DNA of 64,000 nt, from the NCBI GenBank assembly GCA_002917075.1, contig NTMA01000138.1, forward strand, positions 20,631 to 84,630, written 5' to 3'. A program made the translations under genes and the position numbers. The stretch is from Hawksworthiomyces lignivorus. Taxonomy: Eukaryota; Ascomycota; Sordariomycetes; Ophiostomatales; Ophiostomataceae. The number at the start of each line of letters is the position of its first letter. Position 1 is the stretch's first letter. Positions 23,654 through 34,344 of this stretch are shown here, in pieces. The notes below the pieces were generated by a model, which ran no database searches, had not been told where the DNA came from, and saw only the letters and a program-made list of their open reading frames with translations.

Positions 23654-25138
23654 TTAGCCACAGAATTCAAATGCATACGCAGTCGAGTTCGTAGCCGGAG
23701 TTAACGTGATGTTAAGCTGTTTTTCTGTTACTGACTTATCTTAATTGGCGCCATGAAATGATCTTAGAGATAAAACTTACCACGTTGGAGTCATAAGGGT
23801 ACGATGTCACGCCAAGATCGACTGGACTAATGCTCTTGGCCGTGTTGCCTCCCTAGTCGAAGCTGTAAGTACGGACGTCGATTGTCCCACTGCTATCAAG
23901 GCGAAGAGAATCTAGACCAGTGATACTGATTTCGTACGTATCTAGGACGGTTCTGGTCCCGGCAATAAGCTTGACACAAAGATTAGATATAGTGCCAAAG
24001 ACATCGAATAGGTGGTCCGAAGATGCTTTGGTCACAATTCTGTCACCGGTCATACCAGCATAGTACTTATATAGCTGCCAGTCGCCGTTTGGATAATAAT
24101 TGCCGTCTGTCTGCCAAACGAGGTTCGCTATATAGTTGTGCAAGTCGCTGCCGCTACGCCAGTTTGCACGCAAGGCACGGATGTCATGTCGCTCAAACTG
24201 AGCCAGATACCAGGCTAAATTTGCAGGATTCTGTTCACTTGGCCAAGCATACTCGTTGTTGTCTACTGTCTTCGCTTCTAGACCGTACATCTCCCGCAAA
24301 GTATTCCAGTCGGCAATAACTCTATCAGGCTCACGCTCCCACACCAATCTGGTGCCAAGAATAGTGGTCCGGCACCGTGTTGTTTTCGGCTATGTTGGCG
24401 CACTAGGTAGTCCATGTTTCAAGGGCGAGACTGGCGGCATTTGCCATAGCTGGACCGCTGATTAGGGTGCCAGGGAGCCCTGTTCTATACAATCAGGCGG
24501 TTCAGGTTATTGGGGCTCGTATAAGAGGATATTCAAGGATACATACCGGATAATACTAAATGCTAAATTCCAGTACTCGAGGAATTGATCCCAGCTGCGA
24601 GGCCAGAATCCTGACCCATCAGGCTCATTCCAGAGATCAATTATCAGACCTTCTAACATGTCGTTTGCCTTAAGATCCGAAATGAGTTGGCCGTAGAAGA
24701 GCTCCATCTCAGTCCAGTTATCGTTGTCACCGGGAAACAAGTTTCCATTGACATCATTAGCGTTTCCGTTCCATAAATCATGAGGCAGTAAGATGAACTC
24801 GCCGTTATACTTGCGAGTGCTTCTGTAGTTAGACATAGTGGAGTTGAAACGACCGAGGTATGCTTCATAGCCACCAGGTGCCAAACCAGCGGCCGGTAAC
24901 TGCGCCCACCAGCGCGGCCAGCATTAAACTTAATTTCGCTAATGAGATAGTCGGGAATTGTAGTTTGAGGTTTGACGCCGTTGTCCGGGAATCCATAGAT
25001 GAAGCCAGAGCCTAGCTGCAAGGCTTTGCCATGCACCTGAGAGAGATCGACAGTTGCAGTTCCAACGGAATTCTCCGTCACATATGCTGCATTTAAAGCA
25101 GTAAGAAACATAGAGAGAAAAGCGAGAACACGATACAT
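23654..25138 (-). pseudogene. glycoside hydrolase (clan GH-A-like), broken
   Basis: Relic of a secreted glycoside hydrolase. ATG 25138 opens a signal peptide (MYRVLAFLSMFLTALNA), then QLGSGFIYGFPDNGVKP. The frame shifts by one base near 24903-24910; the other frame continues with GGYEAYLGRFNSTMSNYR and IIDLWNEPDGSGFW, whose Asn-Glu pair is the clan GH-A acid/base signature (GH39 or a near family by eye). An intron follows (donor 24546, acceptor ending TATAG before 24487). Next come an in-frame TAG near 24400, a shift near 24350 before the 164-codon block at 24347-23853, and a TAG at the end of that block where coding sequence clearly continues. A final intron and a short exon end at the stop at 23654. 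At least four lesions make it inactive. Confidence 0.75.
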
Positions 25139-25381
25139 TTTAATATATCTCAATATTAAGACAAGGTGGATCTTGCTCTTAGTGATGTTGTACAATTTGG
25201 GAGAAAAGGTATAGTTTTATATCTTTCGGGCAACACCTTCAACATAGTACACCCATCGGAAAACATTTTATCTACCTCTCTACACAATTAATCGTCGCGT
25301 GCTCTGAAGCTAAATACCAGGGTGGCGTTGACAGTCTTTACAATTTTTATTAACATCTGATATATTCATAATCAACCCTAA

Positions 25382-26000
25382 CTAACTGCGCTCTCTAATG
25401 AAGGAATATGGAGAATCTGCGTAAGGTCCCTCAGAGATATAGTGTGTTGGACATCTTCATTCGCGCTCGTGGCGGATGCCTTGGCCATCCATGATAGGTC
25501 GGTCAACTCGTGGATGGGAAGCGGATCATAGCCTTCGATGTTGAAGAGGGGATGCTTTCTCTAATCACCTTTGACTATGGGTGCCTTCTCCGAGATGATC
25601 TTCTGGCTCAAGTGCACCTTTGTACCGATGCCATCCATCAACCATGTTGCCAATGGTGTCCCAGTAGAAGCCAAGATAGTCTATGATATCTCGATAAGCT
25701 GTCATACTCATAAATCCGTGCATCTCCGCTGAGGGCATACTTCACGCCATGGAGAGATTGGTTGGTGGTCAATCTGTCCGCAATGACGATGTCGTCGAGA
25801 TACCAGATGTACATAGTGTCCTGTTCTGGTCAGGTCTGCGAAGAACATGCTATGGACAGAAAGCAAGGCGCGGCCGATGTAGTTGCTATAACTGGGTAAG
25901 CAAAGGAAGGCATCAAATTGTGGTTGAAAGTAGCCAGGTATGCGTTTATATTCCTTACTGTTCATCCATGCAAAGCGAAGGTTGTCTTGTTTTGCGGGAA
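25382..26000 (-). pseudogene. unidentified decayed coding remnant
   Basis: Minus-strand frames read like protein in blocks that switch frame: DYLGFYWDTIGNMVDGW, then HLSQKIISEKAPIVKGD, a stop, then HPLFNIEGYDPLPIHELTDL and a run to a stop near 25384. The blocks are too broken to model as an intact gene. I do not recognise the family. Confidence 0.4.
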
Positions 26001-26443
26001 AAACTACGGCGACTTAGAAGTTGAGAGAGCGGCGCCGGTCCGAAGAGAGCCTTGCAAAGGCTTTGCAGAGGCGGCGATGTGCGGGCAGTCTGTTTGCCGG
26101 CATTCGACAGAGCAATAAACAGCGGAGCGGTAACTAGTATAGGGGTGAGCGCACAAGGCACCGTAGATGGTGTACAAAGACTGAGGGTATTGAATAGGCG
26201 GCGGGAGGGGTTACGGAGGAGGTTTAAAAAAAGACATGTACATTTCCACAAGCAATACTGTAATCTTATTTACAATAACAATCACTTCCACTATAACGGT
26301 TTTTGACCGGGAGGATTCCGTTAGATTTGACGTCACATAGCCAAGACTAGTTGAAATATAAAGACGATGAAACCTAACTAAAATGTCTTATGTCTTGCTT
26401 CACAAGTGAGTCAACCATCAACGGTATAAACAAACGATTGCCC
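26001..26443. other. intergenic region
   Basis: No gene supported; short frames only. It lies between a remnant and the 3' end of the alpha/beta hydrolase. Confidence 0.5.
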
Positions 26444-27363
26444 TTATGCCTCAATGTCTTGATAGATTAACTTTATTACGTCGACGAATCGATCCGGCAT
26501 ATTCAAAAAAGGAGAGTGTCCGGATGGCAAGGAGTATGTTTTGATTCTAACACCGTACTTCTCGTTTGCATCGGTAACCATTTGTCGTTGCACCTCTGGC
26601 AATATAATTTCGTCCAACTCTGTGACGATATACGAGACGGGTACATCTTGCCAAGTTGCGTGTGTCACAGGTTGAGAGAGAAGCTACACGAGTTAACTTT
26701 CATACATCTTGTTTTGAGCGAACGGGTTTGAGTGCGTTCGATACCTCAACCGGAATATGTTTTAGGTACTGAGCCCAGTGCTGCTGCTCCGCTGGGGTCA
26801 TGTCATTATAGTAATTAGTCGCAAAAGGCCCAAGAACACAAATATCAACGCCGTTGTCCTGATGGCCGCGATGAATAGTTGTCAGCGTCAGTCTTGACCC
26901 CTCACTATTAACAAGAACATGAACCTACCGCTGTGAGGAATTTCACCCTCTTGGTCAGAATAGTCCCCTCGCCGTAGAAGCTTAAAGCACTGCTTCCCTC
27001 ACTGCACAAATATGCACCAAAGAAGACCATGTGCACTACGCCTCCTGGCAGCTGGTCCCTTGTCCGTTCAGCCTTGGTTAGTCCCTGCGCAGCCTCAGTT
27101 CCCACAACACCACCTAGAGAATGCATGAGAACAACAACGTCCTTTCCAGCGTCTATGAGGCGTTTGATCTTGGCGCGCCAATAAGCCGCGTCGTCGTACA
27201 GAGCTCGTCCCACTGGCGGAAAACCGCCGTTAGACGGCTGAGTGCCTGCTTCCGCTGGGATTCTGGCTCTGTGAAGCTCCTCCCGGAGCATCTGAAAGTA
27301 AGCCGGATCGCCATGTCCACCGCCGTGGATGAAAAGGAGAGTTGGTGGTTCTTCCAGCCCCAT
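26444..27363 (-). CDS. alpha/beta hydrolase
   Basis: Small cytosolic serine hydrolase or esterase of the AB-hydrolase superfamily. Exons 27363-26929, 26858-26745 and 26683-26444 (introns 70 and 61 bp), 262 aa. The start at 27363 (MGLEEPPTLLFIHGGGHGD) places the oxyanion HGGG loop at about residues 13-16, as is usual. The nucleophile elbow is VVVLMHSLGGVVG (Ser near 84-85). The catalytic His is in LPSGHSPFLNMPDRFV near the C-terminus. The middle intron was placed at GAG|GTATCG because the nearer donor would give only a 22-bp intron. The substrate is unknown; similar proteins are often annotated as salicylate-esterase-like or lactone-cleaving (family knowledge only). Confidence 0.85.
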
Positions 27364-29411
27364 CTTGCAAGTACTAAGGTGCCTCTCAGAAGTATTGCGA
27401 ATAAGTACAGAAACACAATGAATGTTTGGTCTAGAGTTAGCTGCTATGAAAGGAGCAGGCTGAAGGGACAAATAAATAAGCAACAAGATCTCTCCTTCTT
27501 CTTCTCTCCACCTAACCCAACGATCCGATTTTGAACCTTAAATTGTGCTAATACATATGCTTGGATCCAGCCTAGCCTAGTCAGCACGGCTATCTACTTT
27601 GGAATTCTGCTGAAAGTCAGTCATGGCTGGAAAAGATGCTACGCTGACCGGAAGAGTTCGGTTTTTCTTATTTCCCCTCTCCCTCAAAAGATATACTTTG
27701 CCTAACTTACACGTACCTGTTCGTCAGCTTAGTCTACCCTAAACCCCTCCTTAGCATTAGGTCTGCGGCATTCTTCCCGTTGGCGGGAGTGGGTGGACAT
27801 TGTCAACATCAGTGTAAGGGAGGTAAGCAATTCAATCTTCTGTTGTCCCAAAGAGCCAAATTATGTTGGTCCAGCGAACCGGCTTGCTCTAAGTACTGCC
27901 TTTACCTATGCTTGTTACCGCACAACTGAGCGTCATTGTAAAGGGAGGCAGAAGCAAAAAGCGAAGGTTGGGTGGATGCACAACATCCATTTGGCTAGGA
28001 AGCCCTGTGCCGCACCATCAAAATTGTAGCCCTGTAGAGATCTGCACGTGTGCAACTAGCTAGTAACATCTTCCCAAATCTAGAAAGCTTGGCATGTACT
28101 AATTCAAACGTCAGCTTACTTGGTATACGACTTACCAGTAGTTCATATTTCAGTAGTTGTGCTTTCTCTATGAGGCTGGACTCACTTGCTTTGTGAGCAT
28201 CAATAAAAATAGATCTTCTGCTGGTTTTGAGACACTTGGAGAGACCACAAGATAGGAAGCGACACAAAACGGTCAGTCTTTTTTGTGTCCTCATCCCAAC
28301 CGTCTGGCATGTCACTACCCTGTTGTGCGCTCCCAGAACCTATAAATATACTAGACTTTCTGCATGAGGCTTCTTGGCGTCACGGTTTTTCTTTTCTTCA
28401 ACAGTGGTAGCTATCGCTGCGACGTTGACCGTTTTCATTACGGGAGCCTAGTTGGTAATGAAATGATTAATACCTTCTTGTCCGTTGTAGGTTAATCTCT
28501 CTGTAGAATTCAGCTATAACTTCCCTTGCTAGAAGCTGTTGTGACCGTAGGAAGTGGTGGCCACATATAAGTACAACTCGTCTCTCCCTTGTAGTCTTGA
28601 CTTCTTTTCCTCTTCATTTTTCATTTTCATTATTTTCATTTTCATTTTCTTGATGCTTTTTTATGATAATGCGTTGCATTTTTTCTTAGATTCTTATCTC
28701 TGCTACTACAACTTTTACTACCTCCTTTCTTTGTATAGTTATCTCTCCACAAGGATCCATGACGAGCCAGCGGGAACATGACCGGCCGCTTCTCTACTCA
28801 TACTACTAAATAGGTTAATATGAGTAATCTGGAGCTCTATAGCGGCGTCGTAGCCTGGATTTGGGCGCAGTGCAGCCTGCCTGACCATTTGTGTTAGTTT
28901 GTTATTCATGCCTGCGGTCGCCTTAGCGGGCTAGCCTGCCAGACACCACCTACTGCTGTAAGTTGAGGCTGATCCAATCTGGCGTCCAGCTCGGATTCTT
29001 AGCAGCTAACCACACATCTTTTGTAGCATCGCCCAATGTCAAAATTACAACCACATGTGACTAGTTCTCGCCAGCTGCATGAAATGAAATGAACGATTCC
29101 CCTGAATCCTTCACAACCATAAAAAACCAAAAACTGCAATTGGCAGGAGTTTCTCTATTCTGTCGCTCATTGTTCTCGATGTTGTTGAAGAGTCATTGTC
29201 GATCTATTGATCCATGGCAGTAATAAATGCTTGCGAGATGAGAACCCGAATGCAGTATTGAATTATGCAAGTAATAGATACCATAGCTGTCACACACACC
29301 AAAGTACAAAACTTTCAGCCACCCTTTTTCATCGCCCACTCCAATTTTGCTCAGCCCATTTTTCATCCAAGCTAATTTGCTCCTCCCCAGCCCTTCTCCT
29401 CTTCCTCTAGC
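27364..29411. other. 2-kb gene-free region
   Basis: Upstream of both the alpha/beta hydrolase (minus) and the F-box gene (plus). No coding frame is supported. Pyrimidine-rich tracts at about 28598-28745 (TTTTCATT repeats) explain the Phe-rich frame there. No tRNA was recognised. Confidence 0.55.
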
Positions 29412-30656
29412 ATGGACCCCTTTGCCCACCTTCCCACTGAAGTACTAGTCCTAGCGCTCAAGGCTGTCCCCGACCTACCGTCACTGCACAGCCTGCGTGC
29501 CGCATCGCCGGCGCTGTTGCCCATATTCTACAGCAACGATCTGATCGTCAAGATTCTTAACACCGTCCTCATCCGCTGTCTGGCGCACGAACCTCGCAGC
29601 ATTGCACATATGACATGCTTACTCATCTCTAACCCTCCCACCACCTGGGCGGAGTTTGTAGATCAGCCCCCATTTCAGCGCAAAGCTTACGACATTCCGC
29701 TGTTAGGTGGCGCCTGCGCGGTGTCGGCGACCACTGTGCGTAAGCTCCTGGCGCTCTCAGTCGCCGTCCACGAGGTCGCCCACCGCTGCCTAGCCACCAT
29801 ACTGGCGCGCTGCGCTGCCCTTTGTGTCCGCCGCCCCATCGACCGGAATTTCGACTACCGAAATCAGATGCACTGGCAGCACCAACCCGGAGAGCCATAC
29901 ATACCCGCCCCACTCGTGCCTGACGAGCCCGTGCAAGACGATGCAGCCATGCAGGCAGCTGCAGCGCCGCCAGTGCTCTGGGTCGAAGCCCAGCGAGTTC
30001 TGGAAGGCGCCTGGCGGCTTGCGTTCTACTCGGTTCTACGCGAGGCTCTCCTCCCCGGCCGAGATGGCCACCACGAGCAGCTCCCTCTAGACATGCAGAG
30101 TCCGCTGCATCTGTGGCGCATGCTGGACTCGGACATGGTAGTTACTGGCGAGATCTGGTCGCTGGCGACAGTCGTGCAAGCCGAAGTCTCCGGCCTCGGC
30201 CCTGACAACGAGCAGCAGCCTATCGTTCTACAGGAACCCATCTGTCTGCGCCTGGCCGATGCCTTTTCAGAGGCCGCCTCGCTCTCACTGCCCACGGCTG
30301 CCGGCGCTGGCTACGACTACGATTACTCACGCTGTGTTCATCCGACGCCGCCCGACTGGAAACCCGGCGGGACTGGTCTCGGCACGCGGAAACTACTCTC
30401 ACGTTTTGTCCACAGCACAGGCGTTTACTACTCGCCCATGTACCGCGGCAGCAAAGCCCTCTATATCTCATTTGGCGCCTACATCTGGGAGGCCCCTCGC
30501 ATGGAAGTTCTAGGGCTCTTAACCGCGGCGACACGTCCCTGGCCGCGGTCCGACTTTATGAGCGGCGACTGGTATGCCTGGTACCGTCTGCTGGCCGACG
30601 ACCAGCGCGCCCAGCTCCATCAAAGGCAGAGAGAGCATTACGACAGGTCTCGGTAA
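29412..30656 (+). CDS. F-box-like protein
   Basis: Intronless 414-aa frame. The N-terminus (about residues 3-45, FAHLPTEVLVLALKAVPDLPSL then LRAASPALLPIFYSN) fits the F-box Leu-Pro-x-Glu-hydrophobic pattern that recruits Skp1/cullin ubiquitin ligases. The rest is a helical fungal C-terminal region without nameable repeats, typical of lineage-specific F-box proteins. Codon use is strongly C/G-ending, in contrast to the flanking AT-rich DNA, and the gene looks intact. It lies 0.2 kb from the 3' end of the alcohol dehydrogenase (convergent). The substrate is unknown; the F-box call is good, the exact start fair. Confidence 0.78.
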   Translation: MDPFAHLPTEVLVLALKAVPDLPSLHSLRAASPALLPIFYSNDLIVKILNTVLIRCLAHEPRSIAHMTCLLISNPPTTWAEFVDQPPFQRKAYDIPLLGGACAVSATTVRKLLALSVAVHEVAHRCLATILARCAALCVRRPIDRNFDYRNQMHWQHQPGEPYIPAPLVPDEPVQDDAAMQAAAAPPVLWVEAQRVLEGAWRLAFYSVLREALLPGRDGHHEQLPLDMQSPLHLWRMLDSDMVVTGEIWSLATVVQAEVSGLGPDNEQQPIVLQEPICLRLADAFSEAASLSLPTAAGAGYDYDYSRCVHPTPPDWKPGGTGLGTRKLLSRFVHSTGVYYSPMYRGSKALYISFGAYIWEAPRMEVLGLLTAATRPWPRSDFMSGDWYAWYRLLADDQRAQLHQRQREHYDRSR

Positions 30657-30865
30657 ACTGGAGACAACGAGCGCCACCTGCAGATGTTTAAGTCGGAAAT
30701 TAGCTTTAATGGAGAGAAAGGTAAAAAAGAAAAGTTAAAAGAAAACTCTAAAAAAAAATTAAAATATAAAAAATTAAAAAAATTTCATATGTCGATATAT
30801 TACGGTAATTTTCACATACCTCCAAAGCGATTATAAAAAAAATAAAAGGATTTTAGACTTCAAAA

Positions 30866-32217
30866 CTACCAATCACGCTTAAGAACGAAGCGGTAGCGTG
30901 ATTCGCCATCTAGTTGCCGCTGGATAGCTTCCGAGCACTTAGACATGGGGATCTCCTCTACCCAGCTCTTGATGCCCTTCTTGACCACGAGGTTGAGCAT
31001 CTCAAGCACCTCCTTTTTGCTACCAGTGTTGGAACCGCGCAGCGCTGAGTTGTTGCCGATCATCAGCGGCGGTGGTAAGGACGGCAGGTTGGACTCGGGA
31101 ATGCCGACATAGACGAGGGAGCCCCCAACGTCCAAGAGAGAGATGTATTGCACTAACGGCATATCTTGGGCGAATGACGTGCAGATTAGGAGGTCAAGAC
31201 TGCGCTGGGCCGGCTCGGTCCAGTCCTCCGCGCTAGTCACGAGGAAGTGCTCGGCGCCCATCTTCTGCGCATCTTCCTTCTTCCGCGCCGAGTGTGATAT
31301 GGCTGTCACCGTCCCCCCCATCGCGTGTGCGAACATGACAGCGTAGTGACCCAATCCTCCAATACCAATGACGCCCACCCGTGTGCCTGGTCCTACGGCG
31401 GCTGCCTTGAGAGGTGAAAACACAGTCAAGCCGGCGCAAAAGAGGGGAGCCACCATGGCAGGAGGAAGTGAATCGGGAACGGGGAAGACGAAGCTACGAG
31501 CCGTATGTCAGTTGTACAAACTCATCTGGGCAATAGCCGCATTAGAAACTAGACTAGGGGAAACTGACCGGTCATTCACTCGGACGAAGTCGGAGTAGCC
31601 GCCCCAGCTCCGGGAGCCGTCCTTGTACCTGAAGTTGTACAGCTCAACAAGGTCAAGCTAGACAGAGTTGAAACTATTAACTTTTTTTCCGGATGTAATG
31701 CTACGAGACTTCCGCTATGATTCCATTTTTCTTGGACTCACACAGTACTGCTCCTTGTCCTTTTTGCAAGACGAGCAATCGCCACAGCTCCACGCATTCG
31801 GACCGACGCCGACAATATCGCCTGCTTTGAACTCTGTCACAGCGGACCCAACGCGACGAACAGTACCGACGACCTCATGGCCGACCACGGACGGGTAGAT
31901 TGTACTGCCCTATTATTTAAGACATGTGAGTGACGAGAAAACCTTGGGTACTGGCTATTTGAGTGCATTATCATACCCATCCCCCACTCAACGTATGCAA
32001 GTCAGAGCCGCAGACGCCGCAATACTGAACCTCAATATCGACATCGTTGGCCTCGAATGGCTTTGGGACGAAGGAGAACTGCCACGGGTTAGCCCAGGAT
32101 GGTTAGTTAATGTGGGGTGCATTATATTGACGTGTTTTCTGTAGATACCTTCTGAATGTCCCTCCAATTCTCTTTAGATTGAGATCCGTAACCAGTAAAC
32201 TTTTCTGGGACCTCCAT
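30866..32217 (-). CDS. zinc-dependent alcohol dehydrogenase (cinnamyl-alcohol-dehydrogenase-like)
   Basis: Cytosolic NAD(P)H-dependent medium-chain dehydrogenase interconverting aldehydes and alcohols. Exons: 32217-32149, 32078-31977, 31909-31742, 31657-31569, 31493-30866; 351 aa. Catalytic zinc ligands: Cys46 in CGVCGSDLH, His68-Glu69 in VVGHEVVG, and the Cys in PLFCAGLTV. The structural zinc site is Cys99, 102, 105, 113. The Rossmann motif is GIGGLGHYAVMFAHAMG. The SWGGYSDFVRV and IGNNSALRGS blocks place it with the YahK/cinnamyl alcohol dehydrogenase subfamily. It is divergent from the DUF3445 gene (476 bp apart). In the proposed amine pathway it could reduce or oxidise an aldehyde released by the demethylase or amine oxidase (inference). 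Confidence 0.93.
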
Positions 32218-32693
32218 ATTTTCTGGTGTATTGGTGAATAGTCGGTCTGAGATTGACCACCAAGAAGTTCGTTGCTGGTGTTGGTAGGTGTGGTTCGATA
32301 CCGGAGTGTTATAATAGTGTACAGAGATTGAACGTGCGATAATATCTATTCTATCAAAGTGTGGGGATGAAACGGATTCCAAGAACAGGAATTAAAGATA
32401 TGCATCCCACTCGTTGCAGCATTTGAATCAAAAAGGACATTGCGACGTCTGATAGCGGGTCCGGCGCTTCGGGCGCACCGCCGCGCATCCATGTTATCTC
32501 CTCGTCCCACACACATCCCGGCGTCAAGGAGATACCCGCATTTTCGGTGGTTGGCATTACAGCAAAGGCGTTATGGACACTACGGGACAGGAGGCAGCAC
32601 TGGCTGTTGATAAGGAGAAGGGATCGGGTGCTTGATGCCAGCAGCGCAACATGTGCCACGCCACATCACTCGGAGGCGCAACCTGTCGCTACA
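32218..32693. promoter_or_regulatory. divergent promoter: alcohol dehydrogenase / DUF3445 protein
   Basis: A 476-bp region between outward-facing start codons. Zinc-cluster half-sites (CGG/CCG) occur at about 32457-32480. No coding frame is supported. Confidence 0.5.
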
Positions 32694-34005
32694 ATGTCTT
32701 CGTCGACGAATCTCCTGCTTATCCTCCTCCTGACGCTCTTTGTCGGTGTAAAACTGGCCTTATCTCGTCTTCGGAGACAGCGCGCAAGCATCACAAACAG
32801 CGAGAAGCCGGAGACGCCGCCTCCAGTGGAGTTCGATTACAGCAAAGTGCCCATTGTCGCCCTCGGGAAATTCGACGTCACCGCGACGCCGCCTCACCCG
32901 TACCGGCCATAGACGTCGGGCAAGTTCAAGATGACCATGGGCATCATCAAGGTCCCGCAGGAGGAGTGGCTTTCCCTTGACAATCGGTACTGGGAGGAGC
33001 AGGAGCTGCGGCGGACGCTGCTCCGCGACAATCGCGAGGGCGTCATGCAGATTCTGCCAGGCTCCGAGCCTGCATGTGCGGAAGCGCTAGAGTTTATCGT
33101 GTCGTATTTTACGAGGCGCTACCCGCACCTGTTCTACATCCCCAAGGGCAAGCCGGACCATATCCACAACAGCTTGACGAACAAAACGTTCCGCATTCGG
33201 GAGCCGTTTGACATTCCGCCGCTCGAGGTGGCCGCTCGGATAGCGATGGAAGACTTGAATCTCCTGATCCAGGGCTTTGGCGATGACCCGGAGCAACACT
33301 ACCTGTGTGTGTCCCCAAAAATATTCTGACGGAGCTAAAGATAGCTATGGCTGACAAGAACAGGGCGGCGAGCTTTTCCATGGGTCCAGCCGGCTGGTAT
33401 CTCGAAGAACGTATCGGGTGGCCATTGTGGAAAATTCACACGCCAGTACCGCTGTGGGAGGAGAAGTTGCGGCGTGCTATTGAAAAGTAAGTTAAATTTT
33501 TAATTAGGCAAACGTATTAAGAAAAGAGAACGTGCGATAAAATCCGAGACAAAAGGAGGTGCGGAAACCAACTAACACAATTTTCGACAGGTCTTTTCTT
33601 CGAATGCGGCCAGACGGTCTTATCTCCCGACACAACTACTTCATGCAGACAAGTGACGTGTTCTTTCAACAAGAACCGTTTGTGGTAGACATGACATCTC
33701 AACCAAGCATCGAAGACATGCGCATCCGTCACGAGCGGCAAACACTGCGTAGGCTGCCGCGCACGAAGGCCATTCTTTTCACAGTACGCACATACATGAT
33801 GCCGGTATTGTCTCTGAGGGACGAACCAGAAAGCATCCGCGAGCTCCTGGGATCAGTGCGGGAAATGCATCCGGACATGGCCCAGTACAAAGGAAGACAC
33901 ATCTGGGGCAAAACAGTAGAGGCATGGTGCGAAGAGCAGCTAGCCAAGGTTGATGGCGGGAAAGATAAAGGTCATCAGCCAATTAGAGATCAAGTAGTAA
34001 CATAA
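32694..34005 (+). pseudogene. DUF3445 / heme-dependent oxidative N-demethylase-like protein with in-frame TAG
   Basis: Family PF11927; the characterised bacterial relative is the alpha subunit of heme-dependent oxidative N-demethylase, which removes a methyl group from dimethylamine. Exons 32694-33304, 33364-33486 and 33591-34005 give 382 codons. Marks: an N-terminal membrane helix (LLLILLLTLFVGVKLAL); the PHPYRP...KMTMGIIKV block; ERIGWPLWKIHTPVPLW; RHERQTLRRLPRTKAILF; and YKGRHIWGKTVEAW. The single defect is codon 73 (32910-32912), TAG where relatives have Trp. The rest is well preserved, so this may be a recent knock-out, a sequence error or stop readthrough. Neighbours: divergent alcohol dehydrogenase, then the regulator and amine oxidase. 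Confidence 0.8.
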
Positions 34006-34344
34006 GGACTAGCGTCTCCAGGTCCGCATCAGTGGGAGAAGGGAAACTAGAGATCCAGCCAATAGGGGACGCCAACTTAGTATAGCACAAAAGACTTGGG
34101 ACAGAACGCCGGAGTAAGGGACACCCCAAGCCCCAGATTTCACCGACGCACCAATCTGCACATCGCTTCCACGTTCTGATAAGGACCATATGCGCTAGCT
34201 GAATGAAAACTAGGTGTTGTCGCGTTATCTCCACGAATCCCAATACATATAAGCAGCGGGCATACCTCTCGAATCGCACCTCGGACTTTGTCTCCCAAGT
34301 GACTGACTAACAGATGTTACCCAGCACCACTAAAGTGCGTCACA
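34006..34344. other. intergenic region, DUF3445 gene to regulator
   Basis: 339 bp, probably the promoter of the regulator. No gene or clear motif is seen. Confidence 0.45.

Noticed and set aside
26684..26706. 22-bp intron in the alpha/beta hydrolase
   Set aside because: Too short to splice; the upstream donor at GAG|GTATCG gives a 61-bp intron and keeps the frame.
28554..28781. 75-codon Phe/Ser-rich frame resembling a membrane protein
   Set aside because: Caused by a pyrimidine-rich TTTTCATT tract; no start context or partner exon.
32845..32912. An intron that would remove the TAG in the DUF3445 gene (donor at GTGCCC, acceptor CATAG)
   Set aside because: In frame and of possible length, but it would delete the conserved VPIVALGKF...PYRP block that the family needs; the nonsense reading is preferred.
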